Positions 7,419 to 16,619 of a DNA stretch of 38,953 nucleotides are shown here, in pieces. Position 1 is the stretch's first letter. Each line of letters opens with the position of its first letter. Both the position numbers and the translations under genes were made by a program. The notes beneath the pieces are model-generated. The model saw nothing but the letters and a program-made list of their open reading frames with translations, had not been told where the DNA came from and made no database searches. The DNA is from Paracoccaceae bacterium (lineage in GTDB: Bacteria; Pseudomonadota; Alphaproteobacteria; Rhodobacterales; Rhodobacteraceae). The stretch is taken from the NCBI GenBank assembly GCA_024226455.1, contig JAAELR010000029.1, forward strand, positions 1-38,953, written 5' to 3'.

Positions 7419-9754
7419 GGTTAGTGTTCCCCTTGCCGCATGACGCCGCGCGCCAGCATGTCACTGGCGAGGCGCGCTATATCGACGATATTCCGGTTCC
7501 CTCCGGCACCCTGTCGCTGGCCTTCGGCCTGTCCGAGATCGCCCATGGCCGGGTCCTGTCGATGGATCTTGCAGCGGTGCGCGCCGCGCCGGGTGTGGTG
7601 GCGGTGCTGACCGCCGAGGACCTGCCCTTTGCCAACGACGTCTCGGCCGCGGCGCATGACGAGCCGATGCTGGCCGCGGGCGAGGTGCACTATGCCGGGC
7701 AGCCGCTGTTTTTGGTGGTGGCCGAGAGCCATCTGGCGGCCCGCCGCGCGGCGCGGCTGGGGGTGGTGGCTTGCGAGGAACTGCCTGCCATTTTGACCAT
7801 CGACGAGGCACTGGCCGCCGACAGCCGGTTCGAGGGCGGTCCGGTACTCTGGGAGCGCGGCGATGCGGGGGGCGCTATTGGCGGGGCGCCGCATCTGGTC
7901 GAGGGTGTGCTGGAACTGGGCGGGCAGGAGCAATTCTATCTGGAGACCCAGGCGGCGCTGGCGCTGCCGCAGGAAAACGGCGACATGGTGGTGCATTCCA
8001 GCACCCAACACCCAAGCGAGATCCAGCACAAGGTGGCCGAGGCGCTGGGCCTGCCGATGCACGGGGTGCGCGTCGAGGTGCGGCGCATGGGCGGCGCCTT
8101 TGGTGGCAAGGAGAGCCAGGGCAACGCGCCGGCCTGCGCCTCGGCCGTGGCGGCCCGTCTGACCGGGCGGCCCTGCAAGATGCGCTATGACCGCGACGAC
8201 GACATGGTGATCACTGGCAAACGCCATGATTTCCGCATTGTCTATCGCGCCGGGTTCGATGATGACGGGCGGCTGGAAGGGGTGGAATTCGTGCAGCTTG
8301 CTCGCTGCGGCTGGGCGCAGGATCTGTCGCTTCCGGTGGCCGACCGGGCGATGCTGCATGCCGACAACGCCTATTACCTGCCCGCGGTTCGGATCGAGAG
8401 CCACCGGCTGCGCACCAACACCCAGTCGGCCACCGCTTTTCGCGGTTTCGGCGGACCCCAGGGCATGGTGGGGATCGAGCGGGTGATGGACCATGTCGCC
8501 CATGCGCTGGGGCGCGATCCTCTGCAGGTGCGGCGGATGAATTTCTATGATGCAGGGGGGCTGCCTGCCCCCCGCCCGGCAGAGCCGCCGCCCCCCGAAG
8601 GTATTTCCGATGAGAAGAAGATCCAGCAAACGCCATATGGGCAGGCGGTCGAGGATTTCGTGCTGCATGAGTTGGTGGCGGAGCTGGAGAAAAACTCTGG
8701 CTACCAGGAGCGGCGGGCGGCGGCGGCGCAATGGAATGCGGCCAATCCGGTGCTGAAACGGGGCATTGCGCTGACGCCGGTGAAGTTCGGGATTTCCTTT
8801 ACCCTGACGCATCTCAACCAGGCCGGCGCGCTGGTGCATGTCTATCGGGATGGCTCTGTCGCCATGAACCATGGTGGTACCGAGATGGGGCAGGGCCTGT
8901 TCCAGAAGGTGGCGCAGGTGGCGGCCGCCCGGTTCGGGGTGCCGATTGAGGCGGTGAGGATCACCGCGACGGATACCGGCAAGGTGCCCAACACGTCGGC
9001 CACGGCGGCCTCTTCCGGGTCGGATCTGAACGGCATGGCGGTGGCGGCGGCCTGCGACGAGATCCGGGGCCGGATGGTGGCGTATCTGGCGGCGCAGCAT
9101 CGGGTGGAGGCCTCGGAGGTCCGGTTCCGGGCGGGGCAGGTGCATGTGGGCGAGGCGCGCCTTGGTTTCGCCGAGGCGGCAGCGGCCTGCTATCAGGGGC
9201 GCGTCAGCCTGTCGGCGACCGGGTTCTACAAGACGCCCAAGGTCGAGTGGGACCGGCTGAAGGGCCAGGGCCGGCCGTTTTTGTATTTCGCCTATGGTGC
9301 GGCGGTGACCGAGGTGGTGCTGGACACGCTGACCGGCGAGAACCGGATATTGCGGGCCGATATCCTGCATGACGCGGGCGCCTCGCTGAACACGGCGCTG
9401 GATGTCGGGCAGGTCGAGGGCGGCTATGTGCAGGGCGCCGGCTGGCTGACCATGGAAGAGCTGGTCTGGGACGAGCGGGGCCGGCTGGCGACGCATGCGC
9501 CCTCTACCTACAAGATCCCGGCCTGCTCGGACCGGCCCGATGTGTTCAACGTTGCGCTGTGGCGGGGCGGCGGTAATCGGGAAGAGACGATTTACCGGTC
9601 CAAAGCGGTGGGCGAGCCGCCCCTCATGCTGGGGATCTCGGCGCTTTTTGCCTTGTCGGACGCGGTGGCGGCCTGCGGTGGCGCCTATCCTGCCCTGGAT
9701 GGTCCGGCGACACCGGAGCGGCTCTCGCAGGCTGTGCGGGCGGTGCGCGCATGA
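7415..9754 (+). CDS. xdhB: Xanthine dehydrogenase large subunit (molybdopterin)
   Basis: Substrate-oxidising subunit carrying the molybdenum cofactor. The start is the ATG at 7415, overlapping the xdhA stop by 4 bp and preceded by GGAGGTG; the frame extends further upstream but only antisense to no purpose within xdhA. The 779-residue length is typical. Cofactor and active-site signatures are present: [49 protein letters not shown] and [11 protein letters not shown]. The Glu in the last motif (E734) corresponds to the catalytic base Glu730 of Rhodobacter capsulatus XdhB. Oddity: between NFYDA and TPYGQ the protein has a Pro-rich stretch of about 25 residues whose DNA (8554-8620) is a copy of a dispersed hairpin repeat also seen at 12261-12310. 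The gene overlaps xdhC by 4 bp. Confidence 0.96.
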   Translation: MRLVFPLPHDAARQHVTGEARYIDDIPVPSGTLSLAFGLSEIAHGRVLSMDLAAVRAAPGVVAVLTAEDLPFANDVSAAAHDEPMLAAGEVHYAGQPLFLVVAESHLAARRAARLGVVACEELPAILTIDEALAADSRFEGGPVLWERGDAGGAIGGAPHLVEGVLELGGQEQFYLETQAALALPQENGDMVVHSSTQHPSEIQHKVAEALGLPMHGVRVEVRRMGGAFGGKESQGNAPACASAVAARLTGRPCKMRYDRDDDMVITGKRHDFRIVYRAGFDDDGRLEGVEFVQLARCGWAQDLSLPVADRAMLHADNAYYLPAVRIESHRLRTNTQSATAFRGFGGPQGMVGIERVMDHVAHALGRDPLQVRRMNFYDAGGLPAPRPAEPPPPEGISDEKKIQQTPYGQAVEDFVLHELVAELEKNSGYQERRAAAAQWNAANPVLKRGIALTPVKFGISFTLTHLNQAGALVHVYRDGSVAMNHGGTEMGQGLFQKVAQVAAARFGVPIEAVRITATDTGKVPNTSATAASSGSDLNGMAVAAACDEIRGRMVAYLAAQHRVEASEVRFRAGQVHVGEARLGFAEAAAACYQGRVSLSATGFYKTPKVEWDRLKGQGRPFLYFAYGAAVTEVVLDTLTGENRILRADILHDAGASLNTALDVGQVEGGYVQGAGWLTMEELVWDERGRLATHAPSTYKIPACSDRPDVFNVALWRGGGNREETIYRSKAVGEPPLMLGISALFALSDAVAACGGAYPALDGPATPERLSQAVRAVRA
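8554..8620. repeat. Dispersed hairpin repeat, copy inside xdhB
   Basis: It consists of a G6/C6 hairpin (GGGGGGCTGCCTGCCCCCC), then a second C-run, CCCCCCGAAGGTATTT, and GAGAAGAAG. The copy at 12261-12310 has the same order: G6 hairpin, CCCCCCGAGGTATTT, GAGAAGAAG. Here it is read in frame as [19 protein letters not shown], an apparent insertion in the large subunit. Confidence 0.75.
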
Positions 9755-10650
9755 TCGACCGTACCGAGCTTGTTGTCGCTGTCGGCATACAAGGCCGGGT
9801 GGCGAGGGTTGTGGTTGCGGCGCATCGGGGCTCTGTGCCGCGGGAAACCGGTGTGTCCATGCTGGTCTGGCGGGATGGCGCGCAAGGCACCATCGGCGGC
9901 GGGCGGCTGGAGTTCGAGGCGGTGGCGCGGGCGCGACGCATGCTGGAGCGCGGCCCGGAGACGGGGTTGCGGCGCCAGGCGCTGGGGCCGGGTCTGGGCC
10001 AGTGCTGCGGCGGGGCGGTGTCGCTGGTGACCGAGCTTTGGGACGCGTCGCGGCTGAGCGATGTGCCGGCCCAGGGGGTCTTTGCCCGCCGGATCGAGGG
10101 TGATGCACCGCGGCCCGCCGCGCCGGGCGGCGCGCTGCTGGCCGATGGCTGGCTGATCGAGCCGGTGGGGCCGCTGCGGCGGCCGGTATTCATCTATGGC
10201 GCGGGCCATGTGGGTGCGGCGCTGTGCAGGGTGCTGGCGCCGTTGCCGGAGGTCGAGGTTTCCATCGCGGATCCGCGCGAGGCGTTGCTTGCGGCGCTGC
10301 CCGGCAATGTCGGGTGCATCGCCGGCAAGCCGCAGGACGCGATGGCAATGGCGCCGCCGCAGGCCGCGCATTTCATCATGACACCAAGTCATGATGAGGA
10401 CCTGGAATTGTGCCACCATGTGTTGCAACGGCCCTTTGCCTATGCCGGGCTGATCGGGTCGGCGACGAAATGGGCGCGGTTCCGCAGGCGGTTGTCGGCG
10501 CTGGGGCACGCTGCCGCGGCGATCGACCAGATCGAATGCCCGATCGGTGATCCGTCACTGGGCAAGCACCCGCAGGCGATTGCCATCGGGGTGGTGGCGC
10601 GGCTGCTGAAGGCGCAGGCGGCAAGCTCTGCGCGGGGGGAGGTTGCATGA
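9751..10650 (+). CDS. xdhC: XdhC, molybdenum-cofactor insertion chaperone
   Basis: XdhC binds Moco, promotes its sulphuration and delivers it to XdhB; it is not part of the final enzyme. The 299-residue protein has the family's N-terminal module with AHRGSVPRETG, GTIGGGRLEFEA and a Cys pair in GLGQCCGGA (C85, C86), where the cofactor-contacting cysteine lies in R. capsulatus XdhC. A Rossmann module then carries IYGAGHVGAAL near residue 148 and YAGLIGSATK near 230. The start ATG overlaps the xdhB stop and the gene overlaps the ABC ATPase gene by 4 bp. XDH assembly and purine import are thus made from one transcript. Confidence 0.95.
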   Translation: MIDRTELVVAVGIQGRVARVVVAAHRGSVPRETGVSMLVWRDGAQGTIGGGRLEFEAVARARRMLERGPETGLRRQALGPGLGQCCGGAVSLVTELWDASRLSDVPAQGVFARRIEGDAPRPAAPGGALLADGWLIEPVGPLRRPVFIYGAGHVGAALCRVLAPLPEVEVSIADPREALLAALPGNVGCIAGKPQDAMAMAPPQAAHFIMTPSHDEDLELCHHVLQRPFAYAGLIGSATKWARFRRRLSALGHAAAAIDQIECPIGDPSLGKHPQAIAIGVVARLLKAQAASSARGEVA

Positions 10651-12170
10651 ACGAGGTGCTGTTGAGCGTCGAGGGGCTGACCAAGGCCTATCCGGGCGTT
10701 GTGGCCAATGACGCGGTGTCCTTCCAGATCGCGCCGGGCGAGGTGCATGCGCTGCTGGGCGAGAACGGTGCCGGCAAGTCAACGCTGGTCAAGATGATCT
10801 ATGGGCTGGTGCGGCCCGATGCCGGGCGGATGACGTTTGGCGGCGCGGCGTTCGAGCCGACCACGCCGCACGCGGCGCGGGCGGCGGGTGTGGCGATGGT
10901 GTTTCAGCATTTCTCGTTGTTCGAGGCGCTGAACGTGGCCGAGAACGTGGCGCTGGGCATGGAGAGCCCGCCGCCGCAGCGCCAGCTGGCGCGGCGGATC
11001 AGGCAGGTGAGCGAGACTTATGGTCTGCCGCTGGACCCTGACCGGCTGGTCGGCGACCTGAGCGCGGGTGAACGCCAGCGGGTCGAGATCATCAGGTGCC
11101 TGCTGCAGGATCCAAAACTGCTGATCATGGATGAACCGACCAGTGTGCTGACGCCGCAGGAGGTCGGGATCCTGTTCGAGACCCTGCGCAAGCTGCAGGC
11201 CGAGGGCACGGCGATACTGTATATCAGCCACAAGCTGGAAGAGATAAAGACGCTGTGCGACGGCGCGACGATCTTGCGGCTGGGCAAGGTGGTGGGCGAA
11301 TGCAACCCACGAGAGGAAAGCGCGCGGTCGATGGCGGAGATGATGGTGGGGCAGGAATTGCACACGCCATCGCGGGAGGCCAAGGAGCCGGGCGAAGTGG
11401 TGCTGGATCTGGCGGCGCTTTCGGTGGCGTCTTCCAACCCGTTCGGCACCAGCCTGCGCAATGTGCATCTGGAGGTGCGTTCGGGTGAGATCCTGGGCGT
11501 TGGCGGGGTGGCTGGCAACGGTCAGGACGAGATGCTGGCGGCCTTGTCGGGCGAGACGTCGGCACCGCCGGATGCGATAAAGCTTTGCGGGCAGGATATC
11601 GGGCACCTGGGCCCAAATGCGCGGCGTCGGCTGGGATTGCTGGCGGCACCGGAAGAGCGGCTGGGCCATGCGGCCGCCCCCGACATGTCGCTGACCGAGA
11701 ATGCGCTGCTGACCGGGGCGATCCGCGAGCAACTGACGGGCGGGGGGTTCTTGCACTGGCCGAAGGCGCGGGATTTTGCCGGGCGTATCATTGAAGCCTT
11801 TGACGTACGCACGCCGGGGCCGGAGAACGCGGCCCGGTCGCTGTCGGGCGGTAACCTGCAGAAATTCGTGATCGGGCGTGAGATATTGCAGCGGCCCGCC
11901 TGTCTGGTGGTGAACCAGCCGACCTGGGGGGTGGATGCCAGCGCGGCGGCGGCGATCCGGCAGGCGCTGATGGATCTGGCCGCCGAGGGTGCGGCTGTAG
12001 TGGTGATCAGCCAGGATCTCGACGAGTTGATGGAGATATCGGACCGTTTTGCGGCACTGAACGAGGGGCGGCTTTCGGCGCCGCGGCCGGCACAGGGGCT
12101 GACGGTGGAAGAGATCGGCATGATGCTGGGTGGGGCGCATGACATGGAGGTGGCGCATGTGGAGGCCTGA
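10647..12170 (+). CDS. BMP-type ABC transporter ATP-binding protein (purine/nucleoside uptake)
   Basis: Dual-domain ATPase (507 residues) of the sugar/nucleoside importer class, comparable to Bacillus NupO. The first domain has Walker A GENGAGKST (residues 38-46), the signature LSAGERQRVEI and Walker B LLIMDEPTSVLTP. The second has the degenerate loop GVAGNGQDE, the signature LSGGNLQKFVIGREIL and VVNQPTWGVDASAA. This asymmetry is normal for the class. It overlaps xdhC by 4 bp. The substrate is inferred from the operon: xanthine dehydrogenase in front and a BMP-type binding protein behind point to purine bases or nucleosides. Confidence 0.93.
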   Translation: MNEVLLSVEGLTKAYPGVVANDAVSFQIAPGEVHALLGENGAGKSTLVKMIYGLVRPDAGRMTFGGAAFEPTTPHAARAAGVAMVFQHFSLFEALNVAENVALGMESPPPQRQLARRIRQVSETYGLPLDPDRLVGDLSAGERQRVEIIRCLLQDPKLLIMDEPTSVLTPQEVGILFETLRKLQAEGTAILYISHKLEEIKTLCDGATILRLGKVVGECNPREESARSMAEMMVGQELHTPSREAKEPGEVVLDLAALSVASSNPFGTSLRNVHLEVRSGEILGVGGVAGNGQDEMLAALSGETSAPPDAIKLCGQDIGHLGPNARRRLGLLAAPEERLGHAAAPDMSLTENALLTGAIREQLTGGGFLHWPKARDFAGRIIEAFDVRTPGPENAARSLSGGNLQKFVIGREILQRPACLVVNQPTWGVDASAAAAIRQALMDLAAEGAAVVVISQDLDELMEISDRFAALNEGRLSAPRPAQGLTVEEIGMMLGGAHDMEVAHVEA

Positions 12171-12176
12171 GGTTTT

Positions 12177-12310
12177 GCGCCGTCTTCGGCGCCCCTCGGC
12201 GATTGCCTGTGATCGCCGGGGGGCAATGCGTTGCGCGGCAATCGTTTCAGACGCGGTGTTGGGGGGCCAGCCCCCCAAGCCCCCCGAGGTATTTGCCAAA
12301 GAGAAGAAGA
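12177..12310. repeat. Multi-hairpin dispersed repeat within the operon
   Basis: The space between the ATPase and first permease genes holds a series of hairpins: GCGCCG/CGGCGC (12177-12192), CGGCGAT/ATCGCCG (12197-12218), and the G6/C6 hairpin followed by CCCCCCGAGGTATTT and GAGAAGAAG (12261-12310). The last part matches the copy inside xdhB (8554-8620). Since the operon otherwise has overlapping genes, this element interrupts it and could affect downstream mRNA stability or expression ratio. Confidence 0.7.
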
Positions 12311-12326
12311 CCATGGGGGTTGAGTT

Positions 12327-13409
12327 GTGATCAGGCTGGACAAGAGACCGCAGCCGTCGCGGCTGTGGGCGGCGGTGACGCCACTGGTGGCAGTTGTTCT
12401 GACCATGCTGGCGGGCGGGGCGCTTTTTGCCTTTCTCGGCAAGAACCCGGTCGAGGCGATCCGTACGATATTCTGGGACCCGGTATTCGGCGAGTTCGCC
12501 TGGTACTATCGCGGCCAGCTTCTGGTGAAGGCCGGGCCGCTGATATTGATCGCCATCGGGTTGAGCCTGGGGTTCAGGGCCGGGATCTGGAATATCGGCG
12601 CCGAGGGGCAATATATTGTCGGTGCGATCTGCGGCGCCGGGGTGGGGTTGGCGTTCTATCCCGCCGAGGGTTGGTACATTTTTCCGCTGATGGTGATCGC
12701 GGGCGCGCTGGGCGGGTTTGTCTGGGCCATGATCCCGGCGATCCTGAAGACGCGGTTCAATACCAACGAGATCCTGGTGTCGCTGCTGTTGGTCTATGTG
12801 GCCGAGCAGCTATTGGCCTCTATGTCCCTGGGGTTGCTGCGCAATCCCGAGGGCGCGGGGTTTCCGGGCAGCCGGAACCTGAAGCAATATGAGGCCGCCT
12901 CTAATCCGGAACTGTTTGCCGGGACCGGGATGCACTGGGGCGTGGTCGCGGCGTTCCTGGCGGTGATCCTGGCTTATGTGCTGCTGAACCGGCACATGCT
13001 GGGCTTTCAGATCCGCCTGACCGGGCAGAGCCCGCGGGCGGCGCGGTTTGCCGGTGTGCGGCCCAACCTGCTGATCGTGGTTTGTCTTGGCGCCAGCGGG
13101 GCGCTGGCGGGATTGGCGGGGCTGTTCGAGGTTTCCGGACCGGCGGGGCAGATCAGCATCGATTTCAATTCGGGCTATGGCTTTACCGCGATCATCGTCG
13201 CCTTTCTGGGCCGGCTGCATCCGGTGGGCATCCTGCTGGCTGGTTTGCTGCTGGCGCTGACCTTCATCGGCGGCGAGGCGGCGCAGGCCAACATGCAATT
13301 ACCGGCGAGCGCCATCCAGGCGTTTCAGGGCATGCTGCTGTTCTTCCTGCTGGCGGTGGACGTGCTGGCGAATTACCGGTTCCGGCTGAAGAAGAGGGAG
13401 GCCGCGTAA
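12327..13409 (+). CDS. BMP-type ABC transporter permease 1
   Basis: Inner-membrane permease of 360 residues, NupP-like. The start is a GTG at 12327 preceded by GGGGG at about 7 bases; a six-codon open frame (12313-12330) ends across this start. Multiple hydrophobic segments begin at LWAAVTPLVAVVLTMLAGGALFAFL. The conserved family motif LSLGFRAGIWNIGAEGQYIVGA is near residues 78-100, and a later GYGFTAIIVAFLGRLHPVGIL resembles the transmembrane loop that contacts the ATPase. It should pair with the next gene to form the channel. The two genes overlap by one base (TAATG). Confidence 0.92.
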   Translation: MIRLDKRPQPSRLWAAVTPLVAVVLTMLAGGALFAFLGKNPVEAIRTIFWDPVFGEFAWYYRGQLLVKAGPLILIAIGLSLGFRAGIWNIGAEGQYIVGAICGAGVGLAFYPAEGWYIFPLMVIAGALGGFVWAMIPAILKTRFNTNEILVSLLLVYVAEQLLASMSLGLLRNPEGAGFPGSRNLKQYEAASNPELFAGTGMHWGVVAAFLAVILAYVLLNRHMLGFQIRLTGQSPRAARFAGVRPNLLIVVCLGASGALAGLAGLFEVSGPAGQISIDFNSGYGFTAIIVAFLGRLHPVGILLAGLLLALTFIGGEAAQANMQLPASAIQAFQGMLLFFLLAVDVLANYRFRLKKREAA

Positions 13410-14509
13410 TGGACCTGTCGGCAATCAACCCCGCCGTTCTGATCGCCTCGCTGATGGTGGCAGCAACGCCCATTCTGCTGGCCGCCCTGGGCGAACTGGT
13501 GGTGGAGAAATCGGGCGTGCTGAACCTGGGCGTCGAGGGCATGATGATCACCGGCGCGGTCTGCGGCTATGCGGTGGCGGTGAGTACCGGCAGCCCGGCG
13601 CTGGGCTTTGTCGGCGCCGCGCTGGGGGGTGCGCTGATGTCGATGGTGTTCGGCATCCTGACGCAGTATTTCATGTCGAACCAGGTGGCGACCGGGCTGG
13701 CGCTGACTCTCTTTGGGCTCGGCCTGTCGGCGCTGATCGGCCAAGGCTATCTGCAGCTGCGCCCGCCGCCGGTGGGCGAGGTGAATTTCGGGCCGCTGGC
13801 CGATATCCCGGCGCTGGGAACCATATTCTTTCAGCATGATGCCATGGTCTATCTGTCGCTGGCCCTGGTGGGTGCGGTCTGGGCGTTCTTGAAGTTCAGC
13901 CGCTGGGGTTTGATCCTGCGTGCGGTGGGCGAAAGCCACGATGCCGCCCATGCGCTTGGCTACAAGGTGATCCATGTGCGGCTGATGGCGATTGCTTTCG
14001 GCGGTGCCTGCGCCGGGCTGGGCGGGGCCTATCTGAGCCTGATCCGGGTGCCGCAATGGACCGAGGGCATGACCGCGGGCGCGGGATGGATCGCCCTGGC
14101 TATCGTGGTGTTTGCCAGCTGGAAGCCGGTGTGGATCCTGGTTGGCGCATACCTATTCGGCGGCATCACGGTTTTGCAGCTCAATCTGCAAGCCGCCGGG
14201 GCAATGTTCCCGCTGGCCGCCATAGGCTGGATTCTGGTGGGTCTCGGTCTGATTGACGCGCTGGTCCAGCATTTCAGCGGAAAGAACCCGTCGATCCTGC
14301 GTATCGTATTCGACATTTGCCTGGTTGCACTGGGCATCTTCGGCACATGGTGGGTGCATGGAACACTGGTGCCGTTCAAGATCGAGTATTTGTCGATGTC
14401 ACCCTATCTGATAACCATCCTTGTGCTGGTCATCATGTCCTCCGGCCGCGGTCGGGCTGCCTTGAGCGCGCCGGCGGCACTGGGAAAGCCTTTCCACGCC
14501 TCGTCCTAG
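13409..14509 (+). CDS. BMP-type ABC transporter permease 2
   Basis: Second inner-membrane permease, NupQ-like, 366 residues from the ATG at 13409, which shares its A with the TAA of permease 1. The family motif LAALGELVVEKSGVLNLGVEGMM occurs near residues 24-46, followed by a series of hydrophobic helices and the coupling-helix region RAVGESHDAAHALGYKV. The C-terminus (from about residue 280) has two further hydrophobic segments (FDICLVALGIFGTWWV and YLITILVLVIM), slightly longer than many members. The gene lies 61 bp before the binding-protein gene. Confidence 0.92.
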   Translation: MDLSAINPAVLIASLMVAATPILLAALGELVVEKSGVLNLGVEGMMITGAVCGYAVAVSTGSPALGFVGAALGGALMSMVFGILTQYFMSNQVATGLALTLFGLGLSALIGQGYLQLRPPPVGEVNFGPLADIPALGTIFFQHDAMVYLSLALVGAVWAFLKFSRWGLILRAVGESHDAAHALGYKVIHVRLMAIAFGGACAGLGGAYLSLIRVPQWTEGMTAGAGWIALAIVVFASWKPVWILVGAYLFGGITVLQLNLQAAGAMFPLAAIGWILVGLGLIDALVQHFSGKNPSILRIVFDICLVALGIFGTWWVHGTLVPFKIEYLSMSPYLITILVLVIMSSGRGRAALSAPAALGKPFHASS

Positions 14510-14570
14510 GGGCATTCGATCAATCAGCGGGCCTCGGGGGGTCTGCATCACAAGCAGGGAGTAACCATAC

Positions 14571-15644
14571 ATGCATGTTACCAAACTTCTGGCCGGCGCC
14601 ACCGTCGCGCTGGGTCTGGCTACCGCCGCGGTGGCCGCCGACAAGACCAAGGTCGGCTTTATCTATGTCGGGCCGATCGGGGATCTGGGCTGGTCCTATG
14701 AGCATAACGAGGGCCGTCTGGCCGTCGAAGAGGCCTATGGCGACAAGGTCGAGACCGTGTATCAGGAAAGCGTGCCGGAAGGCGCCGATGCCGAGCGAGC
14801 GCTGACCCAGATGGCGCTGCAGGGGGCGGATATCATCTTTACCACCTCGTTCGGCTATATGGACCCGACGATCAACGTGGCCGAGAAATTCCCGAACGTG
14901 GTGTTCGAGCACGCCACCGGTTACAAGCGCGCCGACAACGTCAGCACCTACTCTGCCCGGTTCTACGAGGGCCGCGCGGTGATCGGCCATATCGCCGGCA
15001 AGATGACCAAGTCGAACAAGATCGGCTACATCGCTTCGTTCCCGATTCCAGAGGTGATCCGGGGCATCAACAGTGCCTATATCCACGCCAGGAAAGCCAA
15101 CCCCGATGTCGAGTTCTCGGTGGTCTGGGTCTACACCTGGTTCGACCCGGCCAAGGAAGGCGACGCGGCCAAGGCGCTGATCGACCAGGGCATCGACGTG
15201 ATCATGCAGCACACCGATTCGACGGCGCCGCAGGCGGTGGCGAAGGATGCCGGCGGGGTCTACACCTTCGGTCAGGCCTCTGACATGGCGGCCTATGCGC
15301 CGATGCCGCGGATCAGCTCCATCATCGACAACTGGGCGCCCTACTATGTGACCCGCGTCGGTGCGGTGATGGACGGCACCTGGCAGAGCGTCGACACCTG
15401 GGACGGAATTGCCCCCGGTATGGTGAAGATCGGCGAGATGTCTGACGTGATCCCCGAGGACGTGCGTGCCGAGGCGATGGCCATTTCCGACAGCATCGCA
15501 TCGGGCGAGTACCACCCGTTCACCGGGCCGCTGAACAAGCAGGACGGCGGCGCGTGGCTGGCCGAGGGCGAGACCGCCGATGACGGTACGCTGGCTGGCA
15601 TGAACTTTTACGTCGAGGGTCTGACCGGCAGCGTGCCGAACTGA
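14571..15644 (+). CDS. BMP-family substrate-binding protein (purine/nucleoside)
   Basis: Periplasmic binding protein of 357 residues for the preceding transporter. The start ATG at 14571 follows AGGGAG. A signal peptide (MHVTKLLAGATVALGLATAAVAA) is cleaved near ADK and has no lipobox, so it is soluble rather than lipid-anchored, unlike the Treponema/Bacillus homologues. The BMP fold begins KVGFIYVGPIGDLGWSYEHNEG, with later markers TTSFGYMDPTINVAEKFPNV, NKIGYIASFPIPEVIRGINS and DVIMQHTDSTAPQ. Characterised relatives such as PnrA bind purine nucleosides. Position as the last gene before a strong terminator is unusual, since binding-protein genes often come first. Exact ligand is not readable from sequence. 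Confidence 0.93.
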   Translation: MHVTKLLAGATVALGLATAAVAADKTKVGFIYVGPIGDLGWSYEHNEGRLAVEEAYGDKVETVYQESVPEGADAERALTQMALQGADIIFTTSFGYMDPTINVAEKFPNVVFEHATGYKRADNVSTYSARFYEGRAVIGHIAGKMTKSNKIGYIASFPIPEVIRGINSAYIHARKANPDVEFSVVWVYTWFDPAKEGDAAKALIDQGIDVIMQHTDSTAPQAVAKDAGGVYTFGQASDMAAYAPMPRISSIIDNWAPYYVTRVGAVMDGTWQSVDTWDGIAPGMVKIGEMSDVIPEDVRAEAMAISDSIASGEYHPFTGPLNKQDGGAWLAEGETADDGTLAGMNFYVEGLTGSVPN

Positions 15645-15664
15645 TACCTTTGTGAAAAAGACCG

Positions 15665-15691
15665 AAGGGCCCGCCTTGCCGGGCCCTTTTT
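15665..15691 (+). terminator. Rho-independent terminator of the xdh-transporter operon
   Basis: GGGCCCG (15667-15673) pairs with CGGGCCC (15680-15686) around a 6-base loop, the preceding AA pairs with the first Ts, and a T5 run follows (15687-15691). It lies about 20 bp after the binding-protein stop and is the clearest terminator in the window. Confidence 0.92.
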
Positions 15692-15766
15692 GCTGGCCGC
15701 CCCGCCTGCTGAAGAGGCGTGGAATTATCCGGGAAATCCTGCCGGGCGGAGAAGGAGGGAGGCAGG

Positions 15767-16249
15767 TCAGTCCAACTGCAGTTCGGCCTCGATCTCGATG
15801 GCGAAATTCATCGGCAACCCAGCGACACCGATGGCAGAGCGCGAGTGCCGCCCGATATCCGGCCCGAATACCGACACGATCAGGTCGCTGAACCCGTTCA
15901 GCACCAGATGCTGCTCGGTATAGCCCGGTGCGGAATTGACCATGCCGAACACCCGGACCCACCCGGCAATGCGGCTCAGGTCCTGGATTTCCGCCTTCAG
16001 ATTGGCCAGAACCGACAGCCCGATGCCACGCGCAGCCGCCTGCGCCTCTGCCGTGGTCAGGTCGGTTCCGACCTGACCGAAAGGGCCGATGATGCGGCCA
16101 GAGCCGTCCTGCTGGGGATGGCCGGAAATCAGCGCCCGGTTGCCCCGGACATTCACAAGACTGAACGGCAGATGCACCCCCTCGGGCAGCACTGCCGGTG
16201 CTGGCAGGTCGAGCCCGATCGCCTGTAGCCGTTGCTCTGGCGTTTCCAT
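15767..16249 (-). CDS. RidA/YjgF-family protein
   Basis: A 160-residue member of the RidA/YjgF/UK114 superfamily, starting at the ATG at 16249 with AAAGG upstream. Members hydrolyse reactive enamine/imine intermediates, but the longer subfamily with LGLDLP-like starts is poorly characterised. Visible family features are SLVNVRGNRALISGHPQQDGSG near the N-terminus, the helix AEAQAAARGIGLSVLANLKAEI, GWVRVFGMVNSAPGYTEQHLVLNGFSDLIV, and HSRSAIGVAGLPMNFAIEIEAE at the C-terminus, where RSAIGVxxLP..xxVEIE is typical. It stands alone, convergent with the purine operon and divergent from the Met-rich gene. Confidence 0.88.
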   Translation of the reverse strand: METPEQRLQAIGLDLPAPAVLPEGVHLPFSLVNVRGNRALISGHPQQDGSGRIIGPFGQVGTDLTTAEAQAAARGIGLSVLANLKAEIQDLSRIAGWVRVFGMVNSAPGYTEQHLVLNGFSDLIVSVFGPDIGRHSRSAIGVAGLPMNFAIEIEAELQLD

Positions 16250-16619
16250 GCCGCACCTTTTCGTTCAGAAATCCCTGCGCCGATCCTCTGGCAATTTCCC
16301 ACTGCAAGCAAGAGGTCGCCCGGACCATACTGGCCGGGATCGGTCTGAGCCAGAGATCATGCGACAATGTTTCCGCCCGGAAGAGGCCTTGATAGCCATT
16401 GTCGCGACGCGGATACCAGCCTGCAACCGGTTGGCGGCGTTGGGGAAAAAACACATGCTGCCCAGCCACCCCGGGGTCCCGGTTTTTGGTAGGATTCCGG
16501 ACAAATTCTGCTATTAAGATGTATGGATATTACGGCGAGCGGCACCTGCACGCCGTCATTCGGCCCTGGCTGCCCGTGAAGGCAAACCGGGGGCCTGTCA
16601 ACGCGATGGAGGAAAGAAT
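16250..16619. other. Divergent promoter region, ridA-like gene / Met-rich gene
   Basis: About 370 bp with no coding sequence I can support. It must hold promoters for both flanking genes. An AT-rich patch (CTATTAAGATGTATGGATATTA, split here as positions 16510-16531) is the least GC-rich part and a plausible promoter for the plus-strand genes, but no firm -35/-10 pair is assigned. Confidence 0.4.

Noticed and set aside
7421-10108. Long open frame antisense to xdhB/xdhC
   Set aside because: Arg/Pro/His-rich composition with no family motifs, while the opposite strand encodes full-length XdhB and XdhC with all signatures; a GC-rich shadow frame.
10779-12611. Long antisense frame over the ABC ATPase gene
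   Set aside because: No credible start or domain, and the sense strand has intact Walker motifs and coupling to its neighbours.
14520-16469. Minus-strand frame spanning the binding-protein gene and the RidA-like gene
   Set aside because: Crosses a strong terminator and two well-supported genes; composition typical of a shadow frame.
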